Assembly (NCBI GenBank): GCA_964628455.1
Contig: CAZVPD010000104.1
Location: 1-13,562 of the forward strand
Length of the DNA stretch: 13,562 nt
Direction: 5' to 3'
Source of the DNA: JAQVWU01 sp964628455
GTDB lineage: Bacteria > Bacillota > Clostridia > Oscillospirales > CAG-272
The translations under genes and the position numbers were made by a program. The notes beneath the pieces were generated by a model that saw only the letters and a program-made list of their open reading frames with translations, did not search any database and was not told the origin of the DNA. Shown in pieces: positions 7,006 to 13,487 of this stretch (the first letter of the stretch is position 1; the number at the start of each line of letters is the position of its first letter).

Positions 7006-7084
7006 AAAAGGGAGGTAAACCGAGCGATTTTATCGGAGAATCACTCCGGAACGGAATTGTTCGATATACGGCGTGATATTGCGC

Positions 7085-7120
7085 AAAAAACACATCGGGG
7101 ATAAATCCGATGTGTTTTTT
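7085..7120. terminator. Strong bidirectional intrinsic terminator
   Basis: A perfect 14-bp stem (7085-7098 with 7107-7120) with an 8-nt loop has six A at its left base and six T at its right base, so it acts in both directions. It separates the convergent UroD-like gene and the four-gene operon ending at 7148. Confidence 0.9.
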
Positions 7121-7147
7121 CGATTGTGTTTTTATGCCGGAGAGGAT

Positions 7148-8647
7148 TCAGTCTTCCAGGTCGCGGTACGCGGCTATGAGTTTTTCGAGGTTTTTCAGAT
7201 AGGATTGTTCGGCGGCGTCATAACCCGAGACAAATTCGGTTTTTTTGGCGTCCAGCAGACCGCGCCACATGTGGATGACGTTTCCGATCGGATAGGAATA
7301 GACAAAGCCGAAATTATACCTGTTGCCCTGCAGGACAAGGTCATACATGGCGGCGTCGGTATTCCCCCGGGCGTATTTCTGTTTAAGAGCGATTTCGAAA
7401 TAGGAGGGGGTGACGAATTCATAGGATTTTTCGCCGAGGAGTTCCATGACCGCACCTGTCATTTCGGGATTTTTCGTCCCTGCGGCAACGCCGAACAGAG
7501 AATAAATATCCGCAACATTGGTATAATAACCCTCCTGGGCTTCATCGAATTTGAACAGGGGAAGCACGCCGTAGTCGTCTTCCATATCCCGGAGTTTCTC
7601 TGTGGCGATAAAGATATCGATCAGGAAAATATCCTCGCCGTCATTGAATTTCTGCTGGACCGCATAATAGGCTTCGATGGATATGCGTTCAAAACCCACA
7701 CCGCTGTTGTTGTGCATCAGATTATATATTTTCTCATAGGCTGCTATGGACCGCTCGTTTTTATATGTCAGTTGAGGGATTCCTTCGTCGTCTTTGGTTG
7801 TGACCGCAAGATCAAAGGCATCGAGATAGGCGTCCACCGGTATGGAAACGCCATGCAGGACGACACCGTAGGAGTCGTCTGAGTCACGTTTGGAATTGCC
7901 GTTGATATCGATATACGAGTCTCTGATCAGATTTCCGAAATAATCGACTGTCCAGATCCCTTTATCGACAACATCATAAAGATTAAGGTCTCCGAAATAA
8001 TCTGCGGTCAGCCGCTTGTTGAAAAACATCGTGTGGGTGCATTGCGTCGCTGTCAGGCTGATGTCTCCGACGATATAGTAAAGGCGGTCAAAAAGCGTGA
8101 TCTCCTCGACAAAATCGGCATTCCACCACGGTTTGCCAAGATCGAGACCGGGCAGTTTATGAAGGTTGTAAAGCAGGCCCTCGGCCGCAAGTTCGACACA
8201 GAAATAGGCATACATCGAGTAGATGTCATAGGCGTTATCACCGGACATATGGCTTTTACGCACGGATACGGCATAAGCGTTGTAATCCATACCGGGGCTG
8301 ATCTCGAATATAAGATCCGTATTCAGCTGTTCCTCAACCGCCGTGTTGCGCTTGTATACGGCATCGTTGACCACATCTCCGTTTTCCGTTTCGGCTATGA
8401 ACTCCAGTTTGGTGTCAAAAATACTCGCCTGGTCGCGCAGAAATACCGTGACGGTTTCACCGTTAAAATCAAGGTCGGACGGCAGGGCGGACACTGTTTT
8501 TTCTCGCCCGTAGGCATCGGTTTCGGCCGGAGTCTGCGTGACAGAGGCTTCGGTCACTGCGGTCGTCTCCCCGGCGGGTTCTTCCGAACAGGCCGCGGCG
8601 GCGAAAAGAAAGGCGGAACAAAGCAAAAACGAGACGAATTTTTTCAA
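7148..8647 (-). CDS. Extracellular solute-binding lipoprotein, last gene of operon
   Basis: A 499-aa lipoprotein, homologous to the one at 2199-3680. The signal peptide MKKFVSFLLCSAFLFAAAAC ends at lipobox Cys20, followed by a Glu/Thr/Ala linker to about residue 55. Shared landmarks are FFNK (208-211), IWTVDYF (231-237) and the acidic loop DINGNSKRDSDD (247-258), which fits the EF-hand-like calcium loop D-x-N-x-N/D of AlgQ-type binding proteins. The start is TTG at 8647: GGGAGG lies 7 nt upstream and translation from it gives a textbook signal peptide, whereas the ATG at 8725 would bury that peptide behind 26 polar residues. It lies 22 nt after the degenerate DegT gene, so cotranscription is likely. 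No permease or ATPase is present. Ligand unknown; context hints at a sugar or amino sugar. Confidence 0.9.
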   Translation of the reverse strand: MKKFVSFLLCSAFLFAAAACSEEPAGETTAVTEASVTQTPAETDAYGREKTVSALPSDLDFNGETVTVFLRDQASIFDTKLEFIAETENGDVVNDAVYKRNTAVEEQLNTDLIFEISPGMDYNAYAVSVRKSHMSGDNAYDIYSMYAYFCVELAAEGLLYNLHKLPGLDLGKPWWNADFVEEITLFDRLYYIVGDISLTATQCTHTMFFNKRLTADYFGDLNLYDVVDKGIWTVDYFGNLIRDSYIDINGNSKRDSDDSYGVVLHGVSIPVDAYLDAFDLAVTTKDDEGIPQLTYKNERSIAAYEKIYNLMHNNSGVGFERISIEAYYAVQQKFNDGEDIFLIDIFIATEKLRDMEDDYGVLPLFKFDEAQEGYYTNVADIYSLFGVAAGTKNPEMTGAVMELLGEKSYEFVTPSYFEIALKQKYARGNTDAAMYDLVLQGNRYNFGFVYSYPIGNVIHMWRGLLDAKKTEFVSGYDAAEQSYLKNLEKLIAAYRDLED

Positions 8648-8654
8648 ATCGGAA

Positions 8655-8660
8655 CCTCCC
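8655..8660 (-). promoter_or_regulatory. Ribosome binding site fixing the TTG start
   Basis: GGGAGG on the minus strand, 7 nt upstream of the TTG at 8647. No ATG or GTG occurs at a usable distance, so this site decides the unusual start codon of the solute-binding protein. Confidence 0.8.
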
Positions 8661-8669
8661 GTACAATCG

Positions 8670-9725
8670 TCAGAGATCGAGCCTGAGCATATCCGCTCCG
8701 GCTGAAACAGAATTATACAATTCATCTCCGGTCAGGCAGTCCGGATAGCCGGTCATTTTCCGGAAATAGGCGCTTTTGAAAACCGGTTCGAGATGCATCG
8801 CAGGCCAGCCCTTGCGGAGCCCGATCCCGGCGCAGTTCATGCTTTCGATGACCCCCTCACGGCTCAGGCAGCCGTTATTCTCCCGGTAATATCTGAAAAA
8901 CAGAGACTGAAGCGTGGACTGCAGATTTGCGCCCACCGGAACAAGGTATCCGCAGGTAAGGATTTTGATCGCTTCATCCGCTGCTTTTTGACGGTTTTTC
9001 AGAATATCGGCGGTTTCGGGGATCGATTCTGCAACCAGGCAGGCCTGGAATTCGGTGATTCTGAAATCACCTCCGACGATGCAGTTTAGTTTGCGTTTGC
9101 TGCCGACATCCATGCTGTTGCCGCAGTGGTGATACGCACAGGCTCCCGTAAAGATATCGGCATTGTCCGTGAGAACGGCGCCTCCGTTTCCGATGTTGAG
9201 CGCGGACCGGGAATCGAGGCCCAGAACAACGGCGTCGGCATAATATGTCAGCGGTTTTCCTGCATAGTATATGCCCGGCGCGTCTGACGAAAAGAGAATA
9301 AGCGGTATTCCGTGATTTTTACAGAGGTCGGATATTTCATTCAGATCCGGGCAGGCTCCGCCGGCAAGGCAGACGGAAACCGCCTTGACACGCGCGGCTT
9401 CGGCACCTGAAAGAGTTTTAAGAAGGCTCGCCGATGATATCAGAGGGCTGTCCGGTCCGATATCGCAGAACAGGGGAGACGCTCCCATACAGACAGGGAC
9501 GAGGGACAATACGGGATCGGAAAAAGACGAAGTCACGATCAGATCACCGTGACATGGCTCAAAGGACCTGAGCAGCGTTTCATACGCAGCCGAAGCGCTG
9601 TGCGTCAGGAGACAGTAGGAAGCGCCGCACCTTTCCGCAAGCGACCGGGCTCCGGAAAGCGAATAAGGTCCGACAGTGCCCCATGAACCGCTGTTGAGAA
9701 CATCCGTAATTGTTTTGGATTTCAT
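8670..9725 (-). CDS. DegT/DnrJ/EryC1/StrS-like protein lacking PLP lysine (probable pseudoenzyme)
   Basis: A 351-aa homologue of the aminotransferase encoded just upstream: LAERCGASYCLLTHSAS aligns with FAERCGVRHCVLAANGT, GDLIVTSSFSDPVLSLV with GDEVILPPYTFIATLSS, and FRITEFQA with GMTEFQA. At the key sites it differs. The aspartate that pairs with the PLP ring nitrogen (D165 upstream) is Phe145, the neighbouring glutamine is Asp148, the Schiff-base lysine (K194 upstream) is Ser174, and GEGG is GNGG. PLP chemistry is therefore not expected. The frame is intact over near full length, about 30 residues shorter at the N-terminus, so it is probably maintained as a functional non-catalytic protein. 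Start ATG 9725 lies 1 nt after the upstream stop, with AAGGAG inside the upstream gene's end; translational coupling is likely. It could be a partner subunit, a ligand-binding protein or a slowly decaying duplicate. Confidence 0.85.
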   Translation of the reverse strand: MKSKTITDVLNSGSWGTVGPYSLSGARSLAERCGASYCLLTHSASAAYETLLRSFEPCHGDLIVTSSFSDPVLSLVPVCMGASPLFCDIGPDSPLISSASLLKTLSGAEAARVKAVSVCLAGGACPDLNEISDLCKNHGIPLILFSSDAPGIYYAGKPLTYYADAVVLGLDSRSALNIGNGGAVLTDNADIFTGACAYHHCGNSMDVGSKRKLNCIVGGDFRITEFQACLVAESIPETADILKNRQKAADEAIKILTCGYLVPVGANLQSTLQSLFFRYYRENNGCLSREGVIESMNCAGIGLRKGWPAMHLEPVFKSAYFRKMTGYPDCLTGDELYNSVSAGADMLRLDL

Positions 9726-9726
9726 A

Positions 9727-10935
9727 TCATTCAGACTCCTTTTTCAGTTCATTCAGGTTCTCCCAGACTTTTTGCATGCCGTCGGCAATATCGTCCATAT
9801 CGGAATAGTCGCCCAGGAGAAGCGACTGGTAAAACCAGCTGCCTTCGAGATATGATGCGATCTCACACTCGGGAAGGGGGGAATCATCGATTTTTCCGCC
9901 GATTATGCGGGCCGTTTTTTCGGATACGGCACACGGGAATCGGTAAAGAGGCGAATAACCCGGACCGGCGGGTATCCCTTCGGCGTTCAGAGCGCCGAGA
10001 AACATGTTCCGGGTGACCCCTTTTTCTCCGAGCAGTTTATAGTTGAACCGAAGCATATAGAGATGGTATGCGTGCAGGGAGATCCTGTTGTCTCTGACAA
10101 GAGGCGAAACGAACGGCAGGGAGGAAAGGCGGCCGTCAAGATAGGCTGCATTCCTTTCGCGAAGCATGATCTCGTCGCTGAGTTTATCCGCCTGAGAATC
10201 GAGGACCGAAGCCTGGAACTCGGTCATCCCGTTTTCCTGACCGACAGACGCGTATCTGCCGTCCCGGATTCCGCCGTCCAGGATCATGCGGAGGCTTTCG
10301 TACAGATCGTCGGAATTCGTCGTGATGATCCCCCCTTCGCCGGAATTCAAATTCTTTGAATTCTGGCAGGAGAATGAAGCGGCGATGCCGTATTGTCCGA
10401 TGTCTTTACCGCGCCAGCGGGTGCCGACAGCCTGAGCGGCGTCGACGATCAGGTATATGCCGTGTTTTTGAGCAAGTGCGGTCAGCGCGTCAAAATCGCA
10501 GGGACGGCCGGCAACCGCAACGCATACGATGGCTTTGGTTTTTTCCGTGATTTTTCGCGCCGCGCTTTCGGCCGATATGCAGTAGGAAGACCGGTCGATG
10601 TCGGCAAAAACGGGTTTTGCGCATGCATAAATAATAGAGGAAAGCGTTGCTATGAATGTATACGGGGGAAGGATCACTTCATCTCCGTATCCGATGCCGA
10701 GAGCGCGGAATATAAGTTCGAGAGAAACCGTACCGTTTGCCGCGAGCACGCAGTGTCTGACGCCGCACCGTTCGGCAAAACGTTCTTCAAACCGCCGCAC
10801 CGTATTGCCGTTGTTCCATGTCCCGGAATGAAAAACGGACAATAATTTACAGCGGTCATTGTCGGTGACGGCAGGCCAGCCTTTGAAAGCGCGGCTGCGG
10901 AGGGGCTTTCCCCCCGCTATTGCGAGTTCAGCCAT
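9727..10935 (-). CDS. DegT/DnrJ/EryC1/StrS family PLP aminotransferase
   Basis: A 402-aa fold-type I PLP enzyme of the family that adds amino groups to keto-sugars, including relatives such as AHBA and kanosamine-pathway enzymes. Conserved features: LAIAGGKPLR at the N-terminus, AANGTVSLELIFRALGIGYGDEVILPPYTFIAT (65-97), the PLP ring aspartate in YLIVDAAQAVG (Asp165, Gln168), and SFSCQNSKNLNSGEGG (187-202) with Schiff-base Lys194. GMTEFQASVLDSQ (236-248) is also typical. Length is normal for the family. AAGGAG lies 11 nt before the ATG. It is the second gene of the operon, 45 nt after the BadF-type kinase and 1 nt before its degenerate paralogue. The substrate is unknown; a sugar handled by the kinase is the natural inference. 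Confidence 0.92.
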   Translation of the reverse strand: MAELAIAGGKPLRSRAFKGWPAVTDNDRCKLLSVFHSGTWNNGNTVRRFEERFAERCGVRHCVLAANGTVSLELIFRALGIGYGDEVILPPYTFIATLSSIIYACAKPVFADIDRSSYCISAESAARKITEKTKAIVCVAVAGRPCDFDALTALAQKHGIYLIVDAAQAVGTRWRGKDIGQYGIAASFSCQNSKNLNSGEGGIITTNSDDLYESLRMILDGGIRDGRYASVGQENGMTEFQASVLDSQADKLSDEIMLRERNAAYLDGRLSSLPFVSPLVRDNRISLHAYHLYMLRFNYKLLGEKGVTRNMFLGALNAEGIPAGPGYSPLYRFPCAVSEKTARIIGGKIDDSPLPECEIASYLEGSWFYQSLLLGDYSDMDDIADGMQKVWENLNELKKESE

Positions 10936-10980
10936 TTTTTTATCAGCTCCTTAAAACTTTTTATAGATTTACATAAGCGT

Positions 10981-11937
10981 TCAGACGTCGGTGTTTTGTG
11001 TTGATCGTGGATTCGCATCATTCAGATGATTCAGAGCATAAAGGACAGCCGCAGCCTCGGGTGTTGTTTCCGGAATGAGTATCCGAGCTTTCGGGAAAAG
11101 CCGGCCGACATTTTCCGTATACATGTTTCTTATATAGGAATCTTTGGTGAGTACGCTTCCGTATATGCCGATCTTGCAGCGGTCGTTTTTAATTCGCTTT
11201 ACAAGGGATGCCGTATAGGAGGACAGAAATCCGGCGGCGTCCCGCAGGATCGATTCGGCCTGCTTGTCTCCCGCCGCGGCGCATTTTGAAACGGCAGCCG
11301 AAAATGAAGCGATGTCGGGAGGCGTTCCGGGATTTTCGTAAAAAGAATAGATCAGGCGCCGCGGATTTTTTTCTCCATAGAAATCGGCCATCGCGTCGGA
11401 CAGCAGCGTCGGCGGTCCGATTCCGTCATGAAAACGCAGGGCGGCTTTAAGCCCGCTGACGGCGATATAATAGCCGCTTCCTTCGTCTTCCGTAATTCTG
11501 CCCCAGCCTCCGGCAATATGGATTTGACCGCTTTCGTCAAAAGCCATCCCCATCGCCCCGGTGCCGCTGATTATCAGCACACCCGCTTTTCCGGCTGTCA
11601 GGCCGTATAGAGCCATAAAGGCGTCGCTTCTGATCAAAAGAGGGACTTCGGCTTTCAACGGGATGTTCTGCCTGAGCGAAGCGATAAAATCCGCGGTTCC
11701 GGGAGCCGGATCGATGTCATCGGTTGAAGGATCTCCGACAGCTATCGCCGCAATATCACCGCTGTCGATACCGAGACTCCTGATTCCCGCGATGAAATGC
11801 TCCGAAGCTGCTTTATAACCGATAAAATTATAATTGATGCCGGCGGACTGCGCCCGCCCGACGATACTGCCTTTTAAATCCGCTGCCGCAAGGATCGTTT
11901 TTGTCCCGCCGCCGTCCGCGCCGATGATATATTTCAT
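10981..11937 (-). CDS. BadF/BadG/BcrA/BcrD-type ATPase, likely N-acetylglucosamine-type sugar kinase
   Basis: A 318-aa ASKHA-fold kinase. The phosphate-1 loop DGGGTKT is at 8-14, a catalytic-type aspartate at 105 (RSDAFMALYG), the phosphate-2 loop SGTGAMG at 124-130, the BadF-type GGWGRITEDEGSG at 143-155 and the adenosine-site region IYGSVL near 255-260. The length (about 300 aa) and GWG-x-x-x-EDEGS block match GlcNAc-kinase-like members rather than benzoyl-CoA reductase activators, which carry iron-sulfur cysteines not seen here. It probably phosphorylates a hexose or amino sugar in the cytoplasm. The start at 11937 has CGGAGG 5-6 nt upstream. It is the first gene of the operon with its own promoter, divergent from the AraC regulator. 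The exact substrate is not determinable. Confidence 0.9.
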   Translation of the reverse strand: MKYIIGADGGGTKTILAAADLKGSIVGRAQSAGINYNFIGYKAASEHFIAGIRSLGIDSGDIAAIAVGDPSTDDIDPAPGTADFIASLRQNIPLKAEVPLLIRSDAFMALYGLTAGKAGVLIISGTGAMGMAFDESGQIHIAGGWGRITEDEGSGYYIAVSGLKAALRFHDGIGPPTLLSDAMADFYGEKNPRRLIYSFYENPGTPPDIASFSAAVSKCAAAGDKQAESILRDAAGFLSSYTASLVKRIKNDRCKIGIYGSVLTKDSYIRNMYTENVGRLFPKARILIPETTPEAAAVLYALNHLNDANPRSTQNTDV

Positions 11938-11977
11938 GCAGTCCTCCGATGTGTCCTATCCGGGATCTCACAGCATC

Positions 11978-12007
11978 ATTATACATGAAACAAACGGACG
12001 GTGTCAA
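11978..12007 (-). promoter_or_regulatory. Sigma-A promoter of the kinase/aminotransferase operon
   Basis: Minus strand: TTGACA (12007-12002) and TATAAT (11983-11978), both perfect, with an 18-nt spacer. Transcript start near 11971, leader about 34 nt. It lies 63 bp from the divergent regulator promoter. Confidence 0.8.
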
Positions 12008-12070
12008 CGAACATATTGCATATTCTATGGACGATTTTTACTATTTCACGGCATTCGTGCGACGGATATA
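12008..12070. promoter_or_regulatory. Inter-promoter segment, probable AraC-regulator target
   Basis: The 63 bp between the two divergent -35 boxes are AT-rich and the natural place for binding by the adjacent AraC-family protein. Loosely repeated GACGGT/GACGAT/GACGGA hexamers start at 11997, 12030 and 12061, spaced 33 and 31 bp; they are too short to be assigned as operator with confidence. The role is inferred from position. Confidence 0.35.
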
Positions 12071-12099
12071 TTGACATTGCGCAGCTTGTTTACTATAAT
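12071..12099 (+). promoter_or_regulatory. Consensus sigma-A promoter of the AraC-family regulator
   Basis: TTGACA (12071-12076) and TATAAT (12094-12099), both perfect, with a 17-nt spacer. The leader to the ATG at 12151 is about 45 nt. Confidence 0.85.
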
Positions 12100-12150
12100 G
12101 GTAACATGGGCGGAGTATGAAAAACCGGAAAGGCGGAGAAAGGCAAAAGT

Positions 12151-13056
12151 ATGCCGGACGATAGAATACGCTATGACGAGATACCCTTTTCCGACGTTCT
12201 GTTTCCTATCAGGATATTGTGGGACAAACGTCTTTCGGATACCCGCAACGGCAGCGACAGCTCCGATACCTGGCATGAACAGCTTGAAATATTATATTTT
12301 ATCCGGGGCGGGGCCGAAGTGGAGTGCGGTTTCAGAAGATTTGTCACCGCCGACCTTGACATCGTCATCATCAATCCCTGTGAGGTTCACTCTGTCCGCT
12401 ATTTCAGCGGCACGCCTCAGTTTCACTGCTTTATGATCGACCCGAAGTTATATAACGGCGGTGAAAACGATCTCTGCGGCATTAAATACATCGGACCGAT
12501 GACAAAACAGCACCTGCATTTCAACAATCTGATCAGGGATAACCGAAAAATCAAAAACATTCTGTCCGACATGATCACGGAGATCGTCGAAACGCGCAGG
12601 GCATATGAGATCGCGGTAAAAGGGGATATACTCAGACTGTTGGCCGAACTCTTCAGGAACGAGCTGAGGGCTGTGTATTCCGAAGAGGAAACCCTGAGAA
12701 ATCTACGCGGGTATGAACAGCTGGCGCCCGCGCTTCGGCATATATCGGAATGTTATGCGGAGCCGATAAACCTGCGGCAGCTTTCGGGTCTCTGCTGCAT
12801 GAATCCTTCCTATTTCTGCCGCCGTTTCAAAGAAACAGTCGGCAGGAATGCGGTGGAATATATCAATGACTACAGGATGGCGAAAGCCGAAGCGCTGCTG
12901 AATACAACAGGTTTATCCGTGGCGGAAATCGCGGGCCGGGTCGGCTTTTCGGACAGCTGTTATTTCTCGAGAAGATTTAAATCGGCAAAAGGCGTTTCAC
13001 CGAGTGAAATAAGAATAAAAATCAAACACCGGCCCGACCATACGGAGGTTATATGA
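12151..13056 (+). CDS. AraC-family transcriptional regulator
   Basis: A 301-aa regulator. The N-terminal half is a cupin-like sensor (WHEQLEILYFIRGGAEVECG, 41-60; DIVIINPCEVHSV, 70-82) as in sugar-responsive AraC proteins. The C-terminal domain has two helix-turn-helix units: LRQLSGLCCMNPSYFCRRFKETVG (208-231) and LSVAEIAGRVGFSDSCYFSRRFKSAKGVSPSE (255-286), the second carrying the family signature GF-x(3)-YFSRRFK. It acts in the cytoplasm and probably activates transcription when a carbohydrate-type ligand binds. The ATG at 12151 is preceded by AGAAAGG. Its promoter diverges from the kinase/aminotransferase operon, the likely target, and it is translationally coupled (4-nt overlap) to the ceramidase-like gene, a second likely target through autoregulation. 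No membrane segment. Confidence 0.93.
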   Translation: MPDDRIRYDEIPFSDVLFPIRILWDKRLSDTRNGSDSSDTWHEQLEILYFIRGGAEVECGFRRFVTADLDIVIINPCEVHSVRYFSGTPQFHCFMIDPKLYNGGENDLCGIKYIGPMTKQHLHFNNLIRDNRKIKNILSDMITEIVETRRAYEIAVKGDILRLLAELFRNELRAVYSEEETLRNLRGYEQLAPALRHISECYAEPINLRQLSGLCCMNPSYFCRRFKETVGRNAVEYINDYRMAKAEALLNTTGLSVAEIAGRVGFSDSCYFSRRFKSAKGVSPSEIRIKIKHRPDHTEVI

Positions 13057-13487
13057 CAAATCCATTGAAATGCGGATTCTCGCAGTGCAGGATCACACCC
13101 GAACTGAACGGAACTTTTCTGGACGGATACGGATTCCGGCTGTCTCCGGCAACGGGAATACGCGACGAACTTTATCTCAAAACGTGCGTTATTATCTGCG
13201 GAGACAGAACGTTCGCGATCGTGTCGTTTGACCTGTGCGGTATGTCTCCCCGGATTTACAGGGATATATCGGCCCATGTTTCCGCCCTGACAGGCCTTGA
13301 CATTTCGCAGTTTGCATTATGCAATACGCATACGCACGCCGGGCCGGCGTGCGGCCTGCTTGCCGAACTGCCGGTCAATATGGATTATTACGCTTACATC
13401 GGCGAGCTGGCAGGCAAGGCGGTCAATGAAGCGGTAAGTTCGGCTGCGGCGGGGAGCTTTGACTTCTCCGCCGCTTTTTTCGAATGA
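13053..13487 (+). pseudogene. Neutral/alkaline ceramidase-like protein, N-terminal fragment (144 aa)
   Basis: The fragment resembles the start of neutral/alkaline non-lysosomal ceramidase-type proteins: GFSQCRITPELNGTFLDGYGFR (8-29), an IVSFDLCGMS block (57-65, Asp60) and CNTHTHAGPACG (90-101), whose His93 and His95 match the zinc-binding NTHTHSGP motif. Family members run to 400 residues or more; this frame stops at TGA 13485-13487, so most of the metal site and catalytic domain are missing and activity is unlikely. Many bacterial members lack signal peptides and act on unknown substrates, and this one also shows none. Start: GGAGG 4 nt upstream, ATGA overlap with the AraC stop. The DNA just after the stop changes to about 27% GC, suggesting a rearrangement, insertion or assembly junction rather than a point mutation. 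A short but functional domain cannot be excluded. Confidence 0.7.
13446..13480 (+). terminator. Terminator-like hairpin within the end of the truncated gene
   Basis: GCGGCGGGGAG (13446-13456) pairs with CTCCGCCGC (13466-13474) with bulged G, loop CTTTGACTT, followed directly by six T (13475-13480). It lies within the last 13 codons of the ceramidase-like frame. It has the form of a strong intrinsic terminator, but could be a by-product of GC-rich codons for Ala and Ser. Confidence 0.55.

Noticed and set aside
7073..7882. 269-codon plus-strand frame antisense to the second solute-binding protein
   Set aside because: It begins within the bidirectional terminator region, lacks a ribosome binding site and shows no recognisable motif; it is a shadow of the minus-strand gene.
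10343..10363. Perfect 9-bp inverted repeat with 3-nt loop across the catalytic lysine codons of the DegT enzyme
   Set aside because: It is fully explained by the codons for the conserved QNSKNLNS motif; no regulatory role is needed.
11997..12066. Three GACGGT-like hexamers spaced 33 and 31 bp as an AraC operator
   Set aside because: Six-base degenerate matches in 70 bp are expected by chance; they are noted only as part of the inter-promoter segment.
12117..12164. 15-codon frame ATG-AAA-AAC overlapping the AraC start, possible leader peptide
   Set aside because: GGAG lies only 1 nt before the ATG, too close for initiation, and the peptide has no run of regulatory codons.
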